Below, piece after piece: positions 46,452 through 56,063 of a stretch of DNA of 64,000 nucleotides. The number at the start of each line of letters is the position of its first letter. Positions within the stretch are counted from its first letter, which is position 1. Source of the stretch: Rhizobium sp. Root482 (GTDB lineage: Bacteria > Pseudomonadota > Alphaproteobacteria > Rhizobiales > Rhizobiaceae); assembly GCF_001426565.1 (NCBI RefSeq), contig NZ_LMFA01000012.1, positions 496,861 to 560,860 of the forward strand. Direction: 5' to 3'. Both the position numbers and the translations under genes were made by a program. Below the pieces are notes generated by a model that had not been told where the DNA came from, did no database searches, and saw nothing but the letters and a program-made list of their open reading frames with translations.

Positions 46452-48383
46452 CTACCACCCTCCCCCGCCTCCGCCACCACCGCCGCCGCCGGAGAATCCG
46501 CCGCCGCTGGAGAAGCCGGAGGACGAGCTTTTGGGTGGCGGCGGGAGGGAAGCGGTCATGGTATCGGCGAGCGAGCCGGCAAAGCCGCCCATGCGGTCGC
46601 CGAAGGAGCCGGCGGTGAAGTTGTCGCCGTGATACCAGGCGGGCTGATAGGCGGCAGCACCGGCGGCGGCCGCGAGAAGCCAGCGATCAAAGGTCTCCGA
46701 CCAGGGTTTTTCGACCCCAAGCGCAACCGCATAGGGCAGCAGCGTCTCGAAATGGCGCGGCGACATCTGCGGCGCGCCGGCCATGTTCATCCGGTCCTTT
46801 TCGGCCAGCGTCAGATATTGGCGAAGCCCGTCTATGCCGTCCATCATCCGCGCGCCGAGCGGCGTCGGAGCGCCCATGAGGAAGAAGAACAGGAGATTGA
46901 CCAGCAGGATCCCGCCGACGCCGATCAGCAGCGGCAGTTGCCGGGCCGACACCGCCTCGAAGATCATGAAGGCAAAGACGCCGGAAAAGGCGGAGACGGC
47001 GATGAAGCCGAAAAAGGCAATCACGACGATCGAAAAGATGCGCGCGGCAAGGCTTGCCTTCCGGCGGACGGTTTTTCCGAAACCGACGGCAAAGACCGAG
47101 ATGAAGACGGAGGCAACGACGGGCACGACGACGAGGCCGATGCCCTGTTCATCAAGGCCGCCGAACAGGAAGATGGCAAGCAGGAAGAGGACCGACAGGA
47201 CAAGGCCGCCGACGATATAACCGGTATTGGCACGGTAATATTTGCCGCGATGCTCGCGCTCCATGGCGGCGCGGAAATCGGCGCCGGTCTTCTGCACGGC
47301 CGGGCCATTCGCCTTGTCGATGACGAGCCTGCCCTCCCGCGCCACGACGGCCTTCAGGAGCGCTGCCTCGCCGGCCGGCAATTTTTCCGAGAATGCGGTC
47401 TTCGTGGTCGTGATGACCAGCGCATCCTTCAGGTCCTCGAGCACCACATGGCCGCGCACCGCCAGATTGAGCGCCGCGGCCGAGAGCGCCGTCCAGCCCT
47501 GGCCGGAAAAACCCCTGTTGTCGATATAATTGACCAGCGCCGGCGAGATGCCCTCCGGCGCATCCCAGCGCGGCACCATGACGCCACGGGCCGGATCGCG
47601 GCCAACCTTCATCCACAGTCGCGTATAATAAAGCGCGACGACAACGAGACCGAGAATGGCGAGGATCGGCGCCAGGCGATCCTGCAGCCACCAGAGATTC
47701 TGCTGGCGCGTCGTGGGCGGCGCAATGGCGCCCTTGGCCATCTTGACGGCGATGGTCAGTCCCTCGCCGGGCTGCAGGACGCGCGTCGTCGTAAAGGCGA
47801 TCTCGTCGCCCCGTTCGACAGCGCGTGCTTCCTTGCCGGTTTCGCCATGGCGGCCGGTGAAGATGTCGAGCGCCTCCACCTTCACGCCCGGCGGCAGGCT
47901 GACGGTCGCGGAGGCCTGTTCGATCGGGAAGGCCCATTGCGTGCCGGTGACGTTCCAGTATAGCTCGTCGTGATCCGGAAAGAAGCGGATCTGGCGGTCG
48001 GTTTCATAGGTGAAGCGGAAGACATGCTCGCCGTGCGGCAGGAGCACATCGGCATCACCGGTAAAGATGCGGATGCCGCCGTCTATGCTTTCGGTCCGAT
48101 GGGGTTCCTCCGCACCATCACGCTCCACCGACAGGAGCTTGAAATCGACCCGGGCGCTATGTCCGCCGGGCTCGATGAAGGTCAACGGAATATCGCGGTA
48201 GATGCCACGCCGGATGCGATCGCCCTCGACATTGGCGGTGATCGTTTCCGTCACGGTCAGCTTGCCATCGGCCGCAAGGTCGATGGCCGAATGATAGTCG
48301 GTAAAGATCTCCTGCGCCCGCATCGGCCCGGCCGCGGCAAGCATGAAACAGAGAAGGCCGAACGCGGCGAAGACATGTCTCAT
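46452..48383 (-). CDS. DUF2207 membrane protein with Gly-rich tail
   Basis: 643 aa. Signal peptide (RHVFAAFGLLCFMLAAAGP to RAQ, 1-~23), an N-terminal DUF2207 beta domain (~24-230: ITANVEGDRIRRGIYRDIP, ELYWNVTGTQWAFPI), TM segments near 255, 400-470 and 480-510, and a C-terminal run of FSGGG-type glycines ending GGW. Family partner of LemA; role unknown, sometimes linked to envelope processes. Start 48383 with AAGGA upstream. Here aroA lies between it and lemA. Confidence 0.88.
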   Translation of the reverse strand: MRHVFAAFGLLCFMLAAAGPMRAQEIFTDYHSAIDLAADGKLTVTETITANVEGDRIRRGIYRDIPLTFIEPGGHSARVDFKLLSVERDGAEEPHRTESIDGGIRIFTGDADVLLPHGEHVFRFTYETDRQIRFFPDHDELYWNVTGTQWAFPIEQASATVSLPPGVKVEALDIFTGRHGETGKEARAVERGDEIAFTTTRVLQPGEGLTIAVKMAKGAIAPPTTRQQNLWWLQDRLAPILAILGLVVVALYYTRLWMKVGRDPARGVMVPRWDAPEGISPALVNYIDNRGFSGQGWTALSAAALNLAVRGHVVLEDLKDALVITTTKTAFSEKLPAGEAALLKAVVAREGRLVIDKANGPAVQKTGADFRAAMEREHRGKYYRANTGYIVGGLVLSVLFLLAIFLFGGLDEQGIGLVVVPVVASVFISVFAVGFGKTVRRKASLAARIFSIVVIAFFGFIAVSAFSGVFAFMIFEAVSARQLPLLIGVGGILLVNLLFFFLMGAPTPLGARMMDGIDGLRQYLTLAEKDRMNMAGAPQMSPRHFETLLPYAVALGVEKPWSETFDRWLLAAAAGAAAYQPAWYHGDNFTAGSFGDRMGGFAGSLADTMTASLPPPPKSSSSGFSSGGGFSGGGGGGGGGGGW

Positions 48384-48418
48384 GCGGATCGGTCCTTTCC
48401 ATTTCACGCGGTGGCAGC

Positions 48419-49693
48419 TTAAGGCGCTACACCCTCGAACGTCACGCCGAGGGAGGCAAGCGCCCGCCAATAGCGCGGATAGGTCTTGGCGACGCAGCCG
48501 GGATCGAGAATGGTGATGCCGTGGATTTTCAACCCGGCCAATGCGAAGCTCATGGCGATGCGATGATCGGCGAAGGTGTCGATCTCGGCCGGCAGGGTCT
48601 GGCCGGCAAGCGCCGGATCGGACGCGACCAGCAGGTCGTCGCCTTCCTCGATGCCGAGGCCGGGCCGGATGTTCGACAGGCCGATCGACAGCGCCCGGAT
48701 GCGATCGCATTCCTTGACGCGCAGGTTTTCGATGCCGGTGAAACGCACCGGCGTTTCGTTGAAGGCGGCAAGCACCGCCAGCGTCGGCACCGCGTCCTGC
48801 ATCTGCGATCCGTCGATGAGGGCGGGCATATGCGGGAAGGCGGCGATGATCCGCTGGGCTCTGGCATCGGGCTGCGAAAAGGCATCGGCCGCCACGCCAA
48901 GGTCGATCCGGCCGCCGGTCAGCACTTCCGCCGCCCAAAGATAGGTTGCGGCGGAGGCATCCGGCTCGACAAGGAAATCGGCGGCACGGTAGCCAGTCGG
49001 CTGGACCCGCCAGAGCGATGGGCCGGGCTCCGTCACCTCGGCACCGAAGGTGCGCATGGCGGCCAGCGTCAGGTCGATATAGCCGCGCGCGCCGATCTCC
49101 TCGCCGGCAAGGCCGATCTCCACCGGCCGGTCGCCGCCCGCCGCCGCCATCAGGAGGGCCGAGACATATTGGCTGGAAAGGCCGGCATCGATGGTCACCC
49201 GCTCGCCCGGAAAGCCGCCCCGACCCGCAATGGTCACCGGCGGACATCCGGTTTCAGCCTCCACCGTCACGCCGAGCGCGCTGAGGGCCTCGACCAGCGG
49301 CGCGATCGGCCGCTTGCGCATATGGCTGTCGCCATCGACCACCACCGTGCCGTCGACAAGAGCAGCAGCAGCGGTAAGAAAGCGCGTAGCGGTGCCGGCA
49401 TTGCCGAGAAAGAGAGGCCTTTCCGGCGCCGAAAGCCTGCCGGTCCCGGTGACGATGAAGCTCGTATCATCCGGCTCGTCGATCCTGACGCCCATGGCGC
49501 GAAGGGCATCCGCCATGTAGCGCGTATCGTCGCTCTTGAGCGCACCGGTAAGCCGGCTCGTGCCCTTGGCAAGGCCTGCCAGAAGCAGGGCGCGGTTGGT
49601 GATCGACTTCGATCCGGGCGGGCTGACGCGGCCTTCGAGCGGGTGGCCCGGCGGCACCATGGTCAGCTTTTCGGCTTCAGTGTTCATGCTCAT
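48419..49693 (-). CDS. aroA: EPSP synthase (3-phosphoshikimate 1-carboxyvinyltransferase), class-I-like
   Basis: 424 aa. PPGSKSITNRALLLAGLA (~25-42), RVKECDRIRA and DHRIAMSFAL are the conserved substrate-binding blocks of this shikimate-pathway enzyme. The loop LFLGNAGTATRFL (94-106) is of the class-I type, not the CP4/class-II NAATGCR type usual for the main rhizobial aroA; Gly100 and Thr101 match E. coli G96/T97, while Phe105 replaces the usual Pro101. Likely a second, separately acquired enzyme. Starts behind GAAGAG, between lemA and DUF2207, all on one strand. Confidence 0.93.
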   Translation of the reverse strand: MSMNTEAEKLTMVPPGHPLEGRVSPPGSKSITNRALLLAGLAKGTSRLTGALKSDDTRYMADALRAMGVRIDEPDDTSFIVTGTGRLSAPERPLFLGNAGTATRFLTAAAALVDGTVVVDGDSHMRKRPIAPLVEALSALGVTVEAETGCPPVTIAGRGGFPGERVTIDAGLSSQYVSALLMAAAGGDRPVEIGLAGEEIGARGYIDLTLAAMRTFGAEVTEPGPSLWRVQPTGYRAADFLVEPDASAATYLWAAEVLTGGRIDLGVAADAFSQPDARAQRIIAAFPHMPALIDGSQMQDAVPTLAVLAAFNETPVRFTGIENLRVKECDRIRALSIGLSNIRPGLGIEEGDDLLVASDPALAGQTLPAEIDTFADHRIAMSFALAGLKIHGITILDPGCVAKTYPRYWRALASLGVTFEGVAP

Positions 49694-49770
49694 GTCTCTT
49701 CATGCATAGCCAGCGGCGCGTCTCGTCGTTTTCGACAGCCGTCTACGACGGAACCGGATCCGGGGATAGA

Positions 49771-50334
49771 TCAAAACTTGACGGCTGGCACGGCGCGGTC
49801 GGCCTCGTTGTCGATCTCGAAATAATCCGCCTTGGAAAAACCGAAGGGGCCGGCGATGAAATTCGACGGAAAGCTCTCGACCTTGACGTTCAGATCCCGG
49901 GCGGCGCCATTGTAGTAGCGGCGGGCCATCTGCACCTCGTCCTCGATCTCTCCCAGCGACTGCTGCAACTCGGAGAAATTCTGGTTGGCCTTCAGGTCCG
50001 GATAGGCTTCGGAGAGGGCAAAAAGCTTGCCCAGCGCCTGGCCGAGCATGCCTTCGGCCGCGGCGCGACCGGCGACATCGCCCGACGGAACGGCCTGGGC
50101 GCGGTTCCTGAGTTCGACGACCTCCTCCAGCGTGCCCCTTTCGTGGGCGGCATAACCCTTGACCGTCTCGATCAGGTTGGGGATCAGGTCGGCACGGCGC
50201 TTCAACTGGACGTCGATGCCGGACCAGGCCTCCTCCTTCACCTGTCGCGCCTTTACCAGGCTGTTGTAGAGAATGATCAGGTAGAGGATCGCAACCGCGC
50301 CGATGGCCAGACCAATCATCAGGATTCCTTTCAA
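49771..50334 (-). CDS. LemA-family protein
   Basis: 187 aa. N-terminal membrane helix (~5-22), then YNSLVKARQVKEEAWSGIDVQLKRRADLIPNLIETVKGYA (conserved in parts), long helices, and SFPSNFIAGPFGF near the end. LemA proteins present an N-terminal anchor and a helical bundle; function unclear, commonly encoded next to DUF2207 proteins. First gene of a same-strand series lemA, aroA, DUF2207, glyS. Confidence 0.93.
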   Translation of the reverse strand: MKGILMIGLAIGAVAILYLIILYNSLVKARQVKEEAWSGIDVQLKRRADLIPNLIETVKGYAAHERGTLEEVVELRNRAQAVPSGDVAGRAAAEGMLGQALGKLFALSEAYPDLKANQNFSELQQSLGEIEDEVQMARRYYNGAARDLNVKVESFPSNFIAGPFGFSKADYFEIDNEADRAVPAVKF

Positions 50335-50518
50335 GATGTTCGCGCGGTCAGCTTAAGCATCGGCGGCGGCGGTTGGAAGACAAATTTCAGCGGCGACATC
50401 GCGTCTTCCCGGTTTCCCACACCGACTGTCTTGTCCCTGTTCCGCCGGGAACCGCGCCACCGCGCGAATTGATCGATGATCACACCATCAGATCAACACC
50501 GACCGCCGGACAGAACCG

Positions 50519-50716
50519 ATGAAACCGCTCGCAGCCCTGATCAACATCATCGCCTTCACGGCCCTGTTCATCGCCTATGCGGGCAGCATTTCCCTGGAAA
50601 AACCGGCCGGCGTGCGCCGCGCATTGCAGACCTATGCCGGGCAGACGATGGCCGACGCCTTTCCATCGGTGAAATCTGTCCGGGAGATCGGCGTCGATAC
50701 CGGGAGCCTGGCCTGA
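50519..50716 (+). CDS. Small membrane-anchored hypothetical protein
   Basis: 65 aa with one hydrophobic helix (~5-24) and a soluble tail AGVRRALQTYAGQTMADAF. Codon use is in keeping with a real gene and it occupies an otherwise empty stretch, divergent from lemA. Not recognised; no strong ribosome-binding site. Could be a rhizobial small protein. Confidence 0.5.
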   Translation: MKPLAALINIIAFTALFIAYAGSISLEKPAGVRRALQTYAGQTMADAFPSVKSVREIGVDTGSLA

Positions 50717-50760
50717 TCCGGGACTCACGTCCGGCGCCTTTCGCCCCCTCGCGGCCGGGA

Positions 50761-51741
50761 CTAGTCCGTCCCGTTTCGCTGCGCCTTGGGCGCGGGCTCG
50801 CAGGCGGCAGCCAGAATCTGGCCGAAACAGACGACGGCGACGCGCCGTTCCGTGGTCTTGGCCAGATACATATATTCGTCGGCCCGCTTCAGGAAGGAGA
50901 TTGCCGTATCGCGCGCTTGCAGGAAAGTAACGCCGACGGCAGCGCCCGTATAGGTCACGCGCCCGTCGATGGCGATGGGCTTGAAGATCCGCTCCATATC
51001 GGCCTGGAGATGTTGCTGCAGGTCGCCGGCCAGTTTCGGGTCGATCTCGAAAAGGACGACGAACTCGTCGCCGCCGATCCTGGCGATGAAATCGGTGACG
51101 CGAAAGCTTTCGCGGAGCCGGCTGGCGATGGTCCTCAAGACCTCGTCGCCGGCGGCATGTCCCATCGTGTCGTTGACGGACTTGAAATCGTTGAGATCGA
51201 TGAAGGCGAGCGCAAGGGTCCGGTCGCTCAGTCCCTGGCCAGCGACATAGTCGGCCACCACCTCGTCGAAACAGGCGCGGTTCGGAAGACCGGAGAGCGC
51301 ATCGGTGCGGGCCGAGGCTTTCAGGGCGTTTTCGATTTCGCGCTGCTGGCGGACACGTGCGGAAACATCGACGATCACCTCGATATCGAAGGAAACACCA
51401 TCGACCACCGTTCTCTGCGCGGAGATCAATGTCGGGATGAGCGTGCCGTCGGCATGGACGATCTCGACCTCTTCCAACTCGTAGGAGCCCTCTTCCGCCA
51501 GCATGCGATGGCGTCGGTCTCGGGCGGGACTGGCAATGGCGGCGCCCTCCGAGGTCAGTTTTTTACCGCGGATATTCTCCCATTTGAAGCCGGTCAGCCG
51601 CAGATAGGCATCATTGACCTTGGCATAGCTCGACGTCCTGGTGTCGCTCGTCGTGATGGCCATGGCGATCGGAGCGAACTCGAACATGCGCATCAGCATC
51701 GAGGCCAGAACCTCCGGCGGCAGGATGTCCTTGTCTTCCAT
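50761..51741 (-). CDS. PAS-GGDEF diguanylate cyclase
   Basis: 326 aa cytoplasmic protein. PAS domain (~18-130: FEFAPIAMAITTSD, VNDAYLRLTGFKWENIRGKK), coiled linker, GGDEF domain (~145-305) with DLNDFKSVNDTMGHAAGDE, an RVTD inhibitory site five residues before IGGDEF, all intact. It should make c-di-GMP with product inhibition. It lies between glyQ and lemA, 9 kb from the GGDEF-EAL protein. Confidence 0.93.
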   Translation of the reverse strand: MEDKDILPPEVLASMLMRMFEFAPIAMAITTSDTRTSSYAKVNDAYLRLTGFKWENIRGKKLTSEGAAIASPARDRRHRMLAEEGSYELEEVEIVHADGTLIPTLISAQRTVVDGVSFDIEVIVDVSARVRQQREIENALKASARTDALSGLPNRACFDEVVADYVAGQGLSDRTLALAFIDLNDFKSVNDTMGHAAGDEVLRTIASRLRESFRVTDFIARIGGDEFVVLFEIDPKLAGDLQQHLQADMERIFKPIAIDGRVTYTGAAVGVTFLQARDTAISFLKRADEYMYLAKTTERRVAVVCFGQILAAACEPAPKAQRNGTD

Positions 51742-52017
51742 ATCGCGTCCCTGATTGATCGCGCGAACAATCTGGCACGTAATTGTTTACAGCTTACTGA
51801 CGTTGACGTGTCGCGTTGTCACGAAAACCGGCTTGCCAACTCGCTAGAACTGGCGATTGCGGCCAATCGGGCAAATGCTATTGTTCACCCCTGTCTTCCG
51901 CGTAAGCACGGGCAGTTGGCGCCGTGCCGGGCCATGAAGGCCACTCCGAAACCTTACGGCGCGACGCAGGGCAAATGCGACGCCGCCAAACCATCGGCGA
52001 AGTGCGAAACTTGAAAC

Positions 52018-52158
52018 ATGACCATCATTTCCATGATCACGCTCTCGGCACTGGTGCTCGTGTGCCTCAGCCACCTGGCGGCCATTCGCGCCCAAAGGCA
52101 GGAACGGAAGCAGAAAAGCCTCGTACCCGTGCCTATCCGTATCACGGACCGGCACTGA
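52018..52158 (+). CDS. Possible 46-aa membrane peptide
   Basis: ATG at 52018 opens a 46-codon frame: MTIISMITLSALVLVCLSH gives one hydrophobic helix (~3-20), then a basic linker AAIRAQRQERKQKS and VPIRITDRH. Hydrophobic-helix-then-basic order is typical of small inner-membrane proteins. No good ribosome-binding site, and no recognised family, so only a candidate. Confidence 0.4.
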   Translation: MTIISMITLSALVLVCLSHLAAIRAQRQERKQKSLVPVPIRITDRH

Positions 52159-52275
52159 CAGCCCCGAGCCTTGCCCTCGACCACAGCGACGAGGGCAACA
52201 GGCGGCCTGTTTCCGCCGATTTTCCGCGTCGCATCGGACGCTCATGGTGCTGAAGCTTGAATGTCCGGTTGCCGA

Positions 52276-53238
<963 letters not shown>

Positions 53239-53340
53239 GGCGTCAGTCCAGGTTGAATTTCAAGATTGTCTGGTGCCATGGTGGGCGATAGGGGTCAAGG
53301 CCTTGAGGGAAGCACCTGGTCGGCGAAGTGTCGTGAAGGC

Positions 53341-53751
53341 TTATTCCAACACGTCCAAGAACGGGTTCAAAATGGTAAGCCGGCCGTCCACCTGCAGGCC
53401 GTGCTGCATGTCTTCCGACAGGCATTGCCCGGAACCGGCCTGCAGTGCGGCGGCAATCATCAGGGCATCGAAGACAGAAAAATTGTAGCGTGCGGCCAGA
53501 TCGAGCGCGCGGGCATTGCATTCCCGATCAAGGGGCACGATCGCCGTTGCTAGCGTGCAGATATCATCGGTCGCGGCCTGGATTTCCGCCCAGTTCATGC
53601 CGAGCTTGCGCCGGGCAACATTGGCGAATTCGTTCAATGCCTGAACACTGATGATGAAAGGCTTCGACAGAAGCAGATGGGCTTGCGCGGCGCGCCGATC
53701 ATCCGTCAAGGCATAGATCAGGATATTCGTGTCCAGCAGCGGCGGGATCAC
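53341..53751 (-). CDS. vapC: VapC-type PIN-domain toxin
   Basis: 136 aa PIN ribonuclease. Acidic active-site residues are kept: D7 (LLDTNILIYA), E41 (LNEFANVARR), D95 (VFDALMIAAA) and D114 (SEDMQHG). VapC toxins cut tRNA or rRNA when free of VapB. Its start overlaps the antitoxin stop by 4 bp. Confidence 0.92.
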   Translation of the reverse strand: MIPPLLDTNILIYALTDDRRAAQAHLLLSKPFIISVQALNEFANVARRKLGMNWAEIQAATDDICTLATAIVPLDRECNARALDLAARYNFSVFDALMIAAALQAGSGQCLSEDMQHGLQVDGRLTILNPFLDVLE

Positions 53752-53978
53752 CGCGCATTCGCCTCGCCGCGGTCGAAGGTCCAGCCTGCTGGCAGGCGCC
53801 TGGCGGACGCCATGACGCGCCCAAGCGCCTCTTCTCGCGTCCGGTCACGCTCGATCTCGAAAGCGCGCTCATCCGCGATCCGCACCGCGATTTCATCGCC
53901 TTCCTTCAACTGCAATGCCTCGACCACTGCGGAAGGAATGCGGATGGCAAGACTGTTTCCCCATTTCGAAACCTGCAT
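53748..53978 (-). CDS. vapB: VapB/AbrB-type antitoxin
   Basis: 76 aa. SpoVT/AbrB DNA-binding domain (VSKWGNSLAIRIPSAVVEAL, 3-22) then an acidic, flexible C-terminus (AFEIERDRTREEALGRV) that should wrap VapC, ending in EANAR. Upstream palindrome at 53989-54017 suggests autorepression. Confidence 0.92.
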   Translation of the reverse strand: MQVSKWGNSLAIRIPSAVVEALQLKEGDEIAVRIADERAFEIERDRTREEALGRVMASARRLPAGWTFDRGEANAR

Positions 53979-53988
53979 TCGAGCACTC

Positions 53989-54017
53989 CATGATATATCT
54001 TAAAAATGTATATCATG
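53989..54017. promoter_or_regulatory. Operator palindrome upstream of vapBC
   Basis: CATGATATA (53989-53997) and its exact reverse complement TATATCATG (54009-54017), 11 bp apart, starting 10 bp before the vapB start codon (cat at 53976-53978). AT-rich, unlike its surroundings. Confidence 0.75.
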
Positions 54018-54045
54018 AAGATCGGCACGCCTCAACCGAGCGAGT

Positions 54046-54234
54046 TCACTCCGGCTCCTTCAGTCGGTATTCCCCCGTAACCGGATCCTTGATCAGCGTG
54101 CCCTGCGTGCCGGTTTCCTGGCGGCGGCGGGCTTCTTCCTGGCGGCGGGTGAGCTTTTCCGCATCGGTCACGAATTTCCGGTAGCCTATCCAGGCAATGG
54201 CTGCGAACAGCAGCAGTAGAATGATTTGCGGCAT
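54046..54234 (-). CDS. Small membrane protein downstream of sppA
   Basis: 62 aa: hydrophobic helix (PQIILLLLFAAIAWIGYR, 2-19), then a charged coil EKLTRRQEEARRRQE and a conserved-looking end GTLIKDPVTGEYRLKEP. ATG 54234 has a strong GGGAGG site. It follows sppA by 25 bp, so the two are probably co-transcribed; similar small proteins occupy this spot in other rhizobia as far as I recall. Function unknown. Confidence 0.75.
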   Translation of the reverse strand: MPQIILLLLFAAIAWIGYRKFVTDAEKLTRRQEEARRRQETGTQGTLIKDPVTGEYRLKEPE

Positions 54235-54259
54235 TCGCCTCCCTTCCCCTCTTAAGTCC

Positions 54260-55126
54260 TCACAGGCCGTAACGGCCCCATAATGCCTTTTCCTCCGCCA
54301 CTTCCGCAAGTCCGCCGAGGGCCTGTTGCGCGAAATGTCCGGCCAGATCTCCGGTCAGCGAGGCGCCCGGCTGGCGCAGGCCAAAGAGGCCGCGCGACGC
54401 GGAGACGAGCTTGAGTTCGATCTTTTCGCCAAACCGCTTCTGCAACTCACCGCGCATGTCGCCCAGGCTATCGACCAGCCCGAGTTCCTGGCCACGCCGC
54501 CCGGTCCAGAAAAGGCCCGAGAAAATATCCGGCGTCCCGGCCAGAAGATGACCGCGCCGCGCCTTGACCATGGAAATGAAGATTTCGTGGATTTCCAACT
54601 GCAGGCTCTTGAGGAATTCGACATCCCTTTCCTTTTCCGGCTGGAAAGGATCGAGCATGACCTTGTTGGAACCTGCGGTATAGACCCGGCGCTCGACGCC
54701 GATCTTCTGCAGAAGCTCGACAAAGCCGAAACCACCGGAGACGACACCGATCGATCCGACGATCGAGGTCGGATCGGCGATGATCTCGTCGCCGGCGAGC
54801 GCGATCATGTAGCCGCCGGAGGCCGCTACATCCTCGACGAAAACAAGCACGCGCTTCTTCTTTTCTTCCGCCAGGTCGCGGATGCGCTGGTAGATCAGCC
54901 GCGACTGCACCGGCGAACCGCCGGGCGAATTGATGGAGATGGCAACGGCTGGCGCGCCTTTCGTGGAAAAGGCCTTTTCCAGAAGCGGGGCGACACTGGC
55001 CAGATTGAGGGCCGGACGGAAGCGGCTGCCGCCGGCCATGATCGTGCCATGCAGACGCACCACCGGGATGGTCAAGCCTTGCTTGCGAAAGCGCTTCGGC
55101 AACAATTTCCTCAACAATCCAGCCAT
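54260..55126 (-). CDS. S49-family signal peptide peptidase (SppA/SohB-like)
   Basis: 288 aa short-form SppA. ISINSPGGSPVQSRLIYQRI, nucleophile Ser103 in AASGGYMIAL, TSIVGSIGVVSGG, and the likely general-base Lys155 in GSNKVMLDPF. Such proteases degrade cleaved signal peptides at the membrane. No clear N-terminal membrane helix is seen, only a basic start (RKLLPKRFRKQ), so membrane association may be peripheral. Confidence 0.9.
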   Translation of the reverse strand: MAGLLRKLLPKRFRKQGLTIPVVRLHGTIMAGGSRFRPALNLASVAPLLEKAFSTKGAPAVAISINSPGGSPVQSRLIYQRIRDLAEEKKKRVLVFVEDVAASGGYMIALAGDEIIADPTSIVGSIGVVSGGFGFVELLQKIGVERRVYTAGSNKVMLDPFQPEKERDVEFLKSLQLEIHEIFISMVKARRGHLLAGTPDIFSGLFWTGRRGQELGLVDSLGDMRGELQKRFGEKIELKLVSASRGLFGLRQPGASLTGDLAGHFAQQALGGLAEVAEEKALWGRYGL

Positions 55127-55207
55127 CTTGTCTCCGTATTCCAGTCATGTCCTTACGTGATGGCATGTATGCACTGGCGCGCCAAACGCAATGGCGGGCA
55201 CGGAAAA

Positions 55208-55975
55208 TCATCGCCGCCGATAGGCCACGCGCCCATTGTTGAGATCGTCCACGAAGGGCTGGAATTTATGGCCGTCCTCGCCGTGCATGACGAGCGGCGC
55301 CCGCAGCACCAGCCGGGCGCGGCTCTGCTTGATGGCGGTGACGAGGATGCGCACGGCATTTTCACCGGTGCGCGGATGCAAGGCCGTTATTTCGATGCCG
55401 CCGAACCGGCGCCCGCAGGCGGAAATGATCTCGGCAATCGATTCTGGCCTCGCAATCAGCGACAATTGCCCGCCCGGCTTGAGGATGGCGCCTGCCGTGC
55501 GCAGCCATGTTTCGAACAGGCCTTCGGTCATCGCATGGGCTTCGGCCCTCAGCGCATCCGGCGTGCGGCGGTCGGAAGCGTCGTTGAAGGGTGGGTTCAT
55601 CACGACATGGTCGAAATGATCATCGGCAAGGCCCGCCGCCACGCGGGCACGCCCGGCAAGGGAGACATCCGCCTCGAGCACGGACATGCGGGCGCTGAAC
55701 CGGGCGTTTCCGGGGAGTGCCACGCTTCTGCGGGCAAAATCCGCCATCAGCGCCGAGCGCTCGACCAGGAGAACCTCAGCCTTCTCCAGCCGTGAGGCGA
55801 CCGCCATGCCGGCCGCCCCCGCACCCGCGCCGAGATCGGCGACACGGCAGGGGCCAGCGCAATCGACCAGCGAGGCAAGCAGCATCGCATCCATGCCCGA
55901 GCGATGCCCCTGTCCCAGCGGCTGGATCAGGTGAAATCGACCCCGGTGGAAGCTGTCGAGGGTTTCGGTGGTCAT
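55208..55975 (-). CDS. tRNA1(Val) (adenine-37-N6)-methyltransferase-like protein
   Basis: 255 aa class I methyltransferase. Opening FHLIQPLGQGHRSGMDAMLL, SAM motif DLGAGAG (47-53), VERS at the end of strand 2, and catalytic NPPF (127-130), which marks exocyclic-amine methylation; this is the TrmN6/YfiC pattern. ATG 55975 (TTETLDSF) preferred to one six codons upstream. Confidence 0.87.
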   Translation of the reverse strand: MTTETLDSFHRGRFHLIQPLGQGHRSGMDAMLLASLVDCAGPCRVADLGAGAGAAGMAVASRLEKAEVLLVERSALMADFARRSVALPGNARFSARMSVLEADVSLAGRARVAAGLADDHFDHVVMNPPFNDASDRRTPDALRAEAHAMTEGLFETWLRTAGAILKPGGQLSLIARPESIAEIISACGRRFGGIEITALHPRTGENAVRILVTAIKQSRARLVLRAPLVMHGEDGHKFQPFVDDLNNGRVAYRRR

Positions 55976-56015
55976 AGGCCGAGGTTTCCGCACTGCCGGT
56001 GGCTGGGATTGGCAT

Positions 56016-56048
56016 ACCCCCCTCTGTCCCGGAGGGACAGAGGGGGGT
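56016..56048. repeat. Long perfect hairpin between DUF2007 and the TrmN6-like gene
   Basis: 15-bp perfect arms ACCCCCCTCTGTCCC (56016-56030) and GGGACAGAGGGGGGT (56034-56048) with a GGA loop. No T run, so more like a dispersed palindromic repeat or a transcript-stabilising stem than a terminator. Confidence 0.8.
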
Positions 56049-56063
56049 GGCTGGGCGAGAGGG

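Noticed and set aside
53341..54017. vapBC as a marker of a mobile element
   Set aside because: No integrase, transposase, repeat borders or tRNA nearby; codon use like neighbours.
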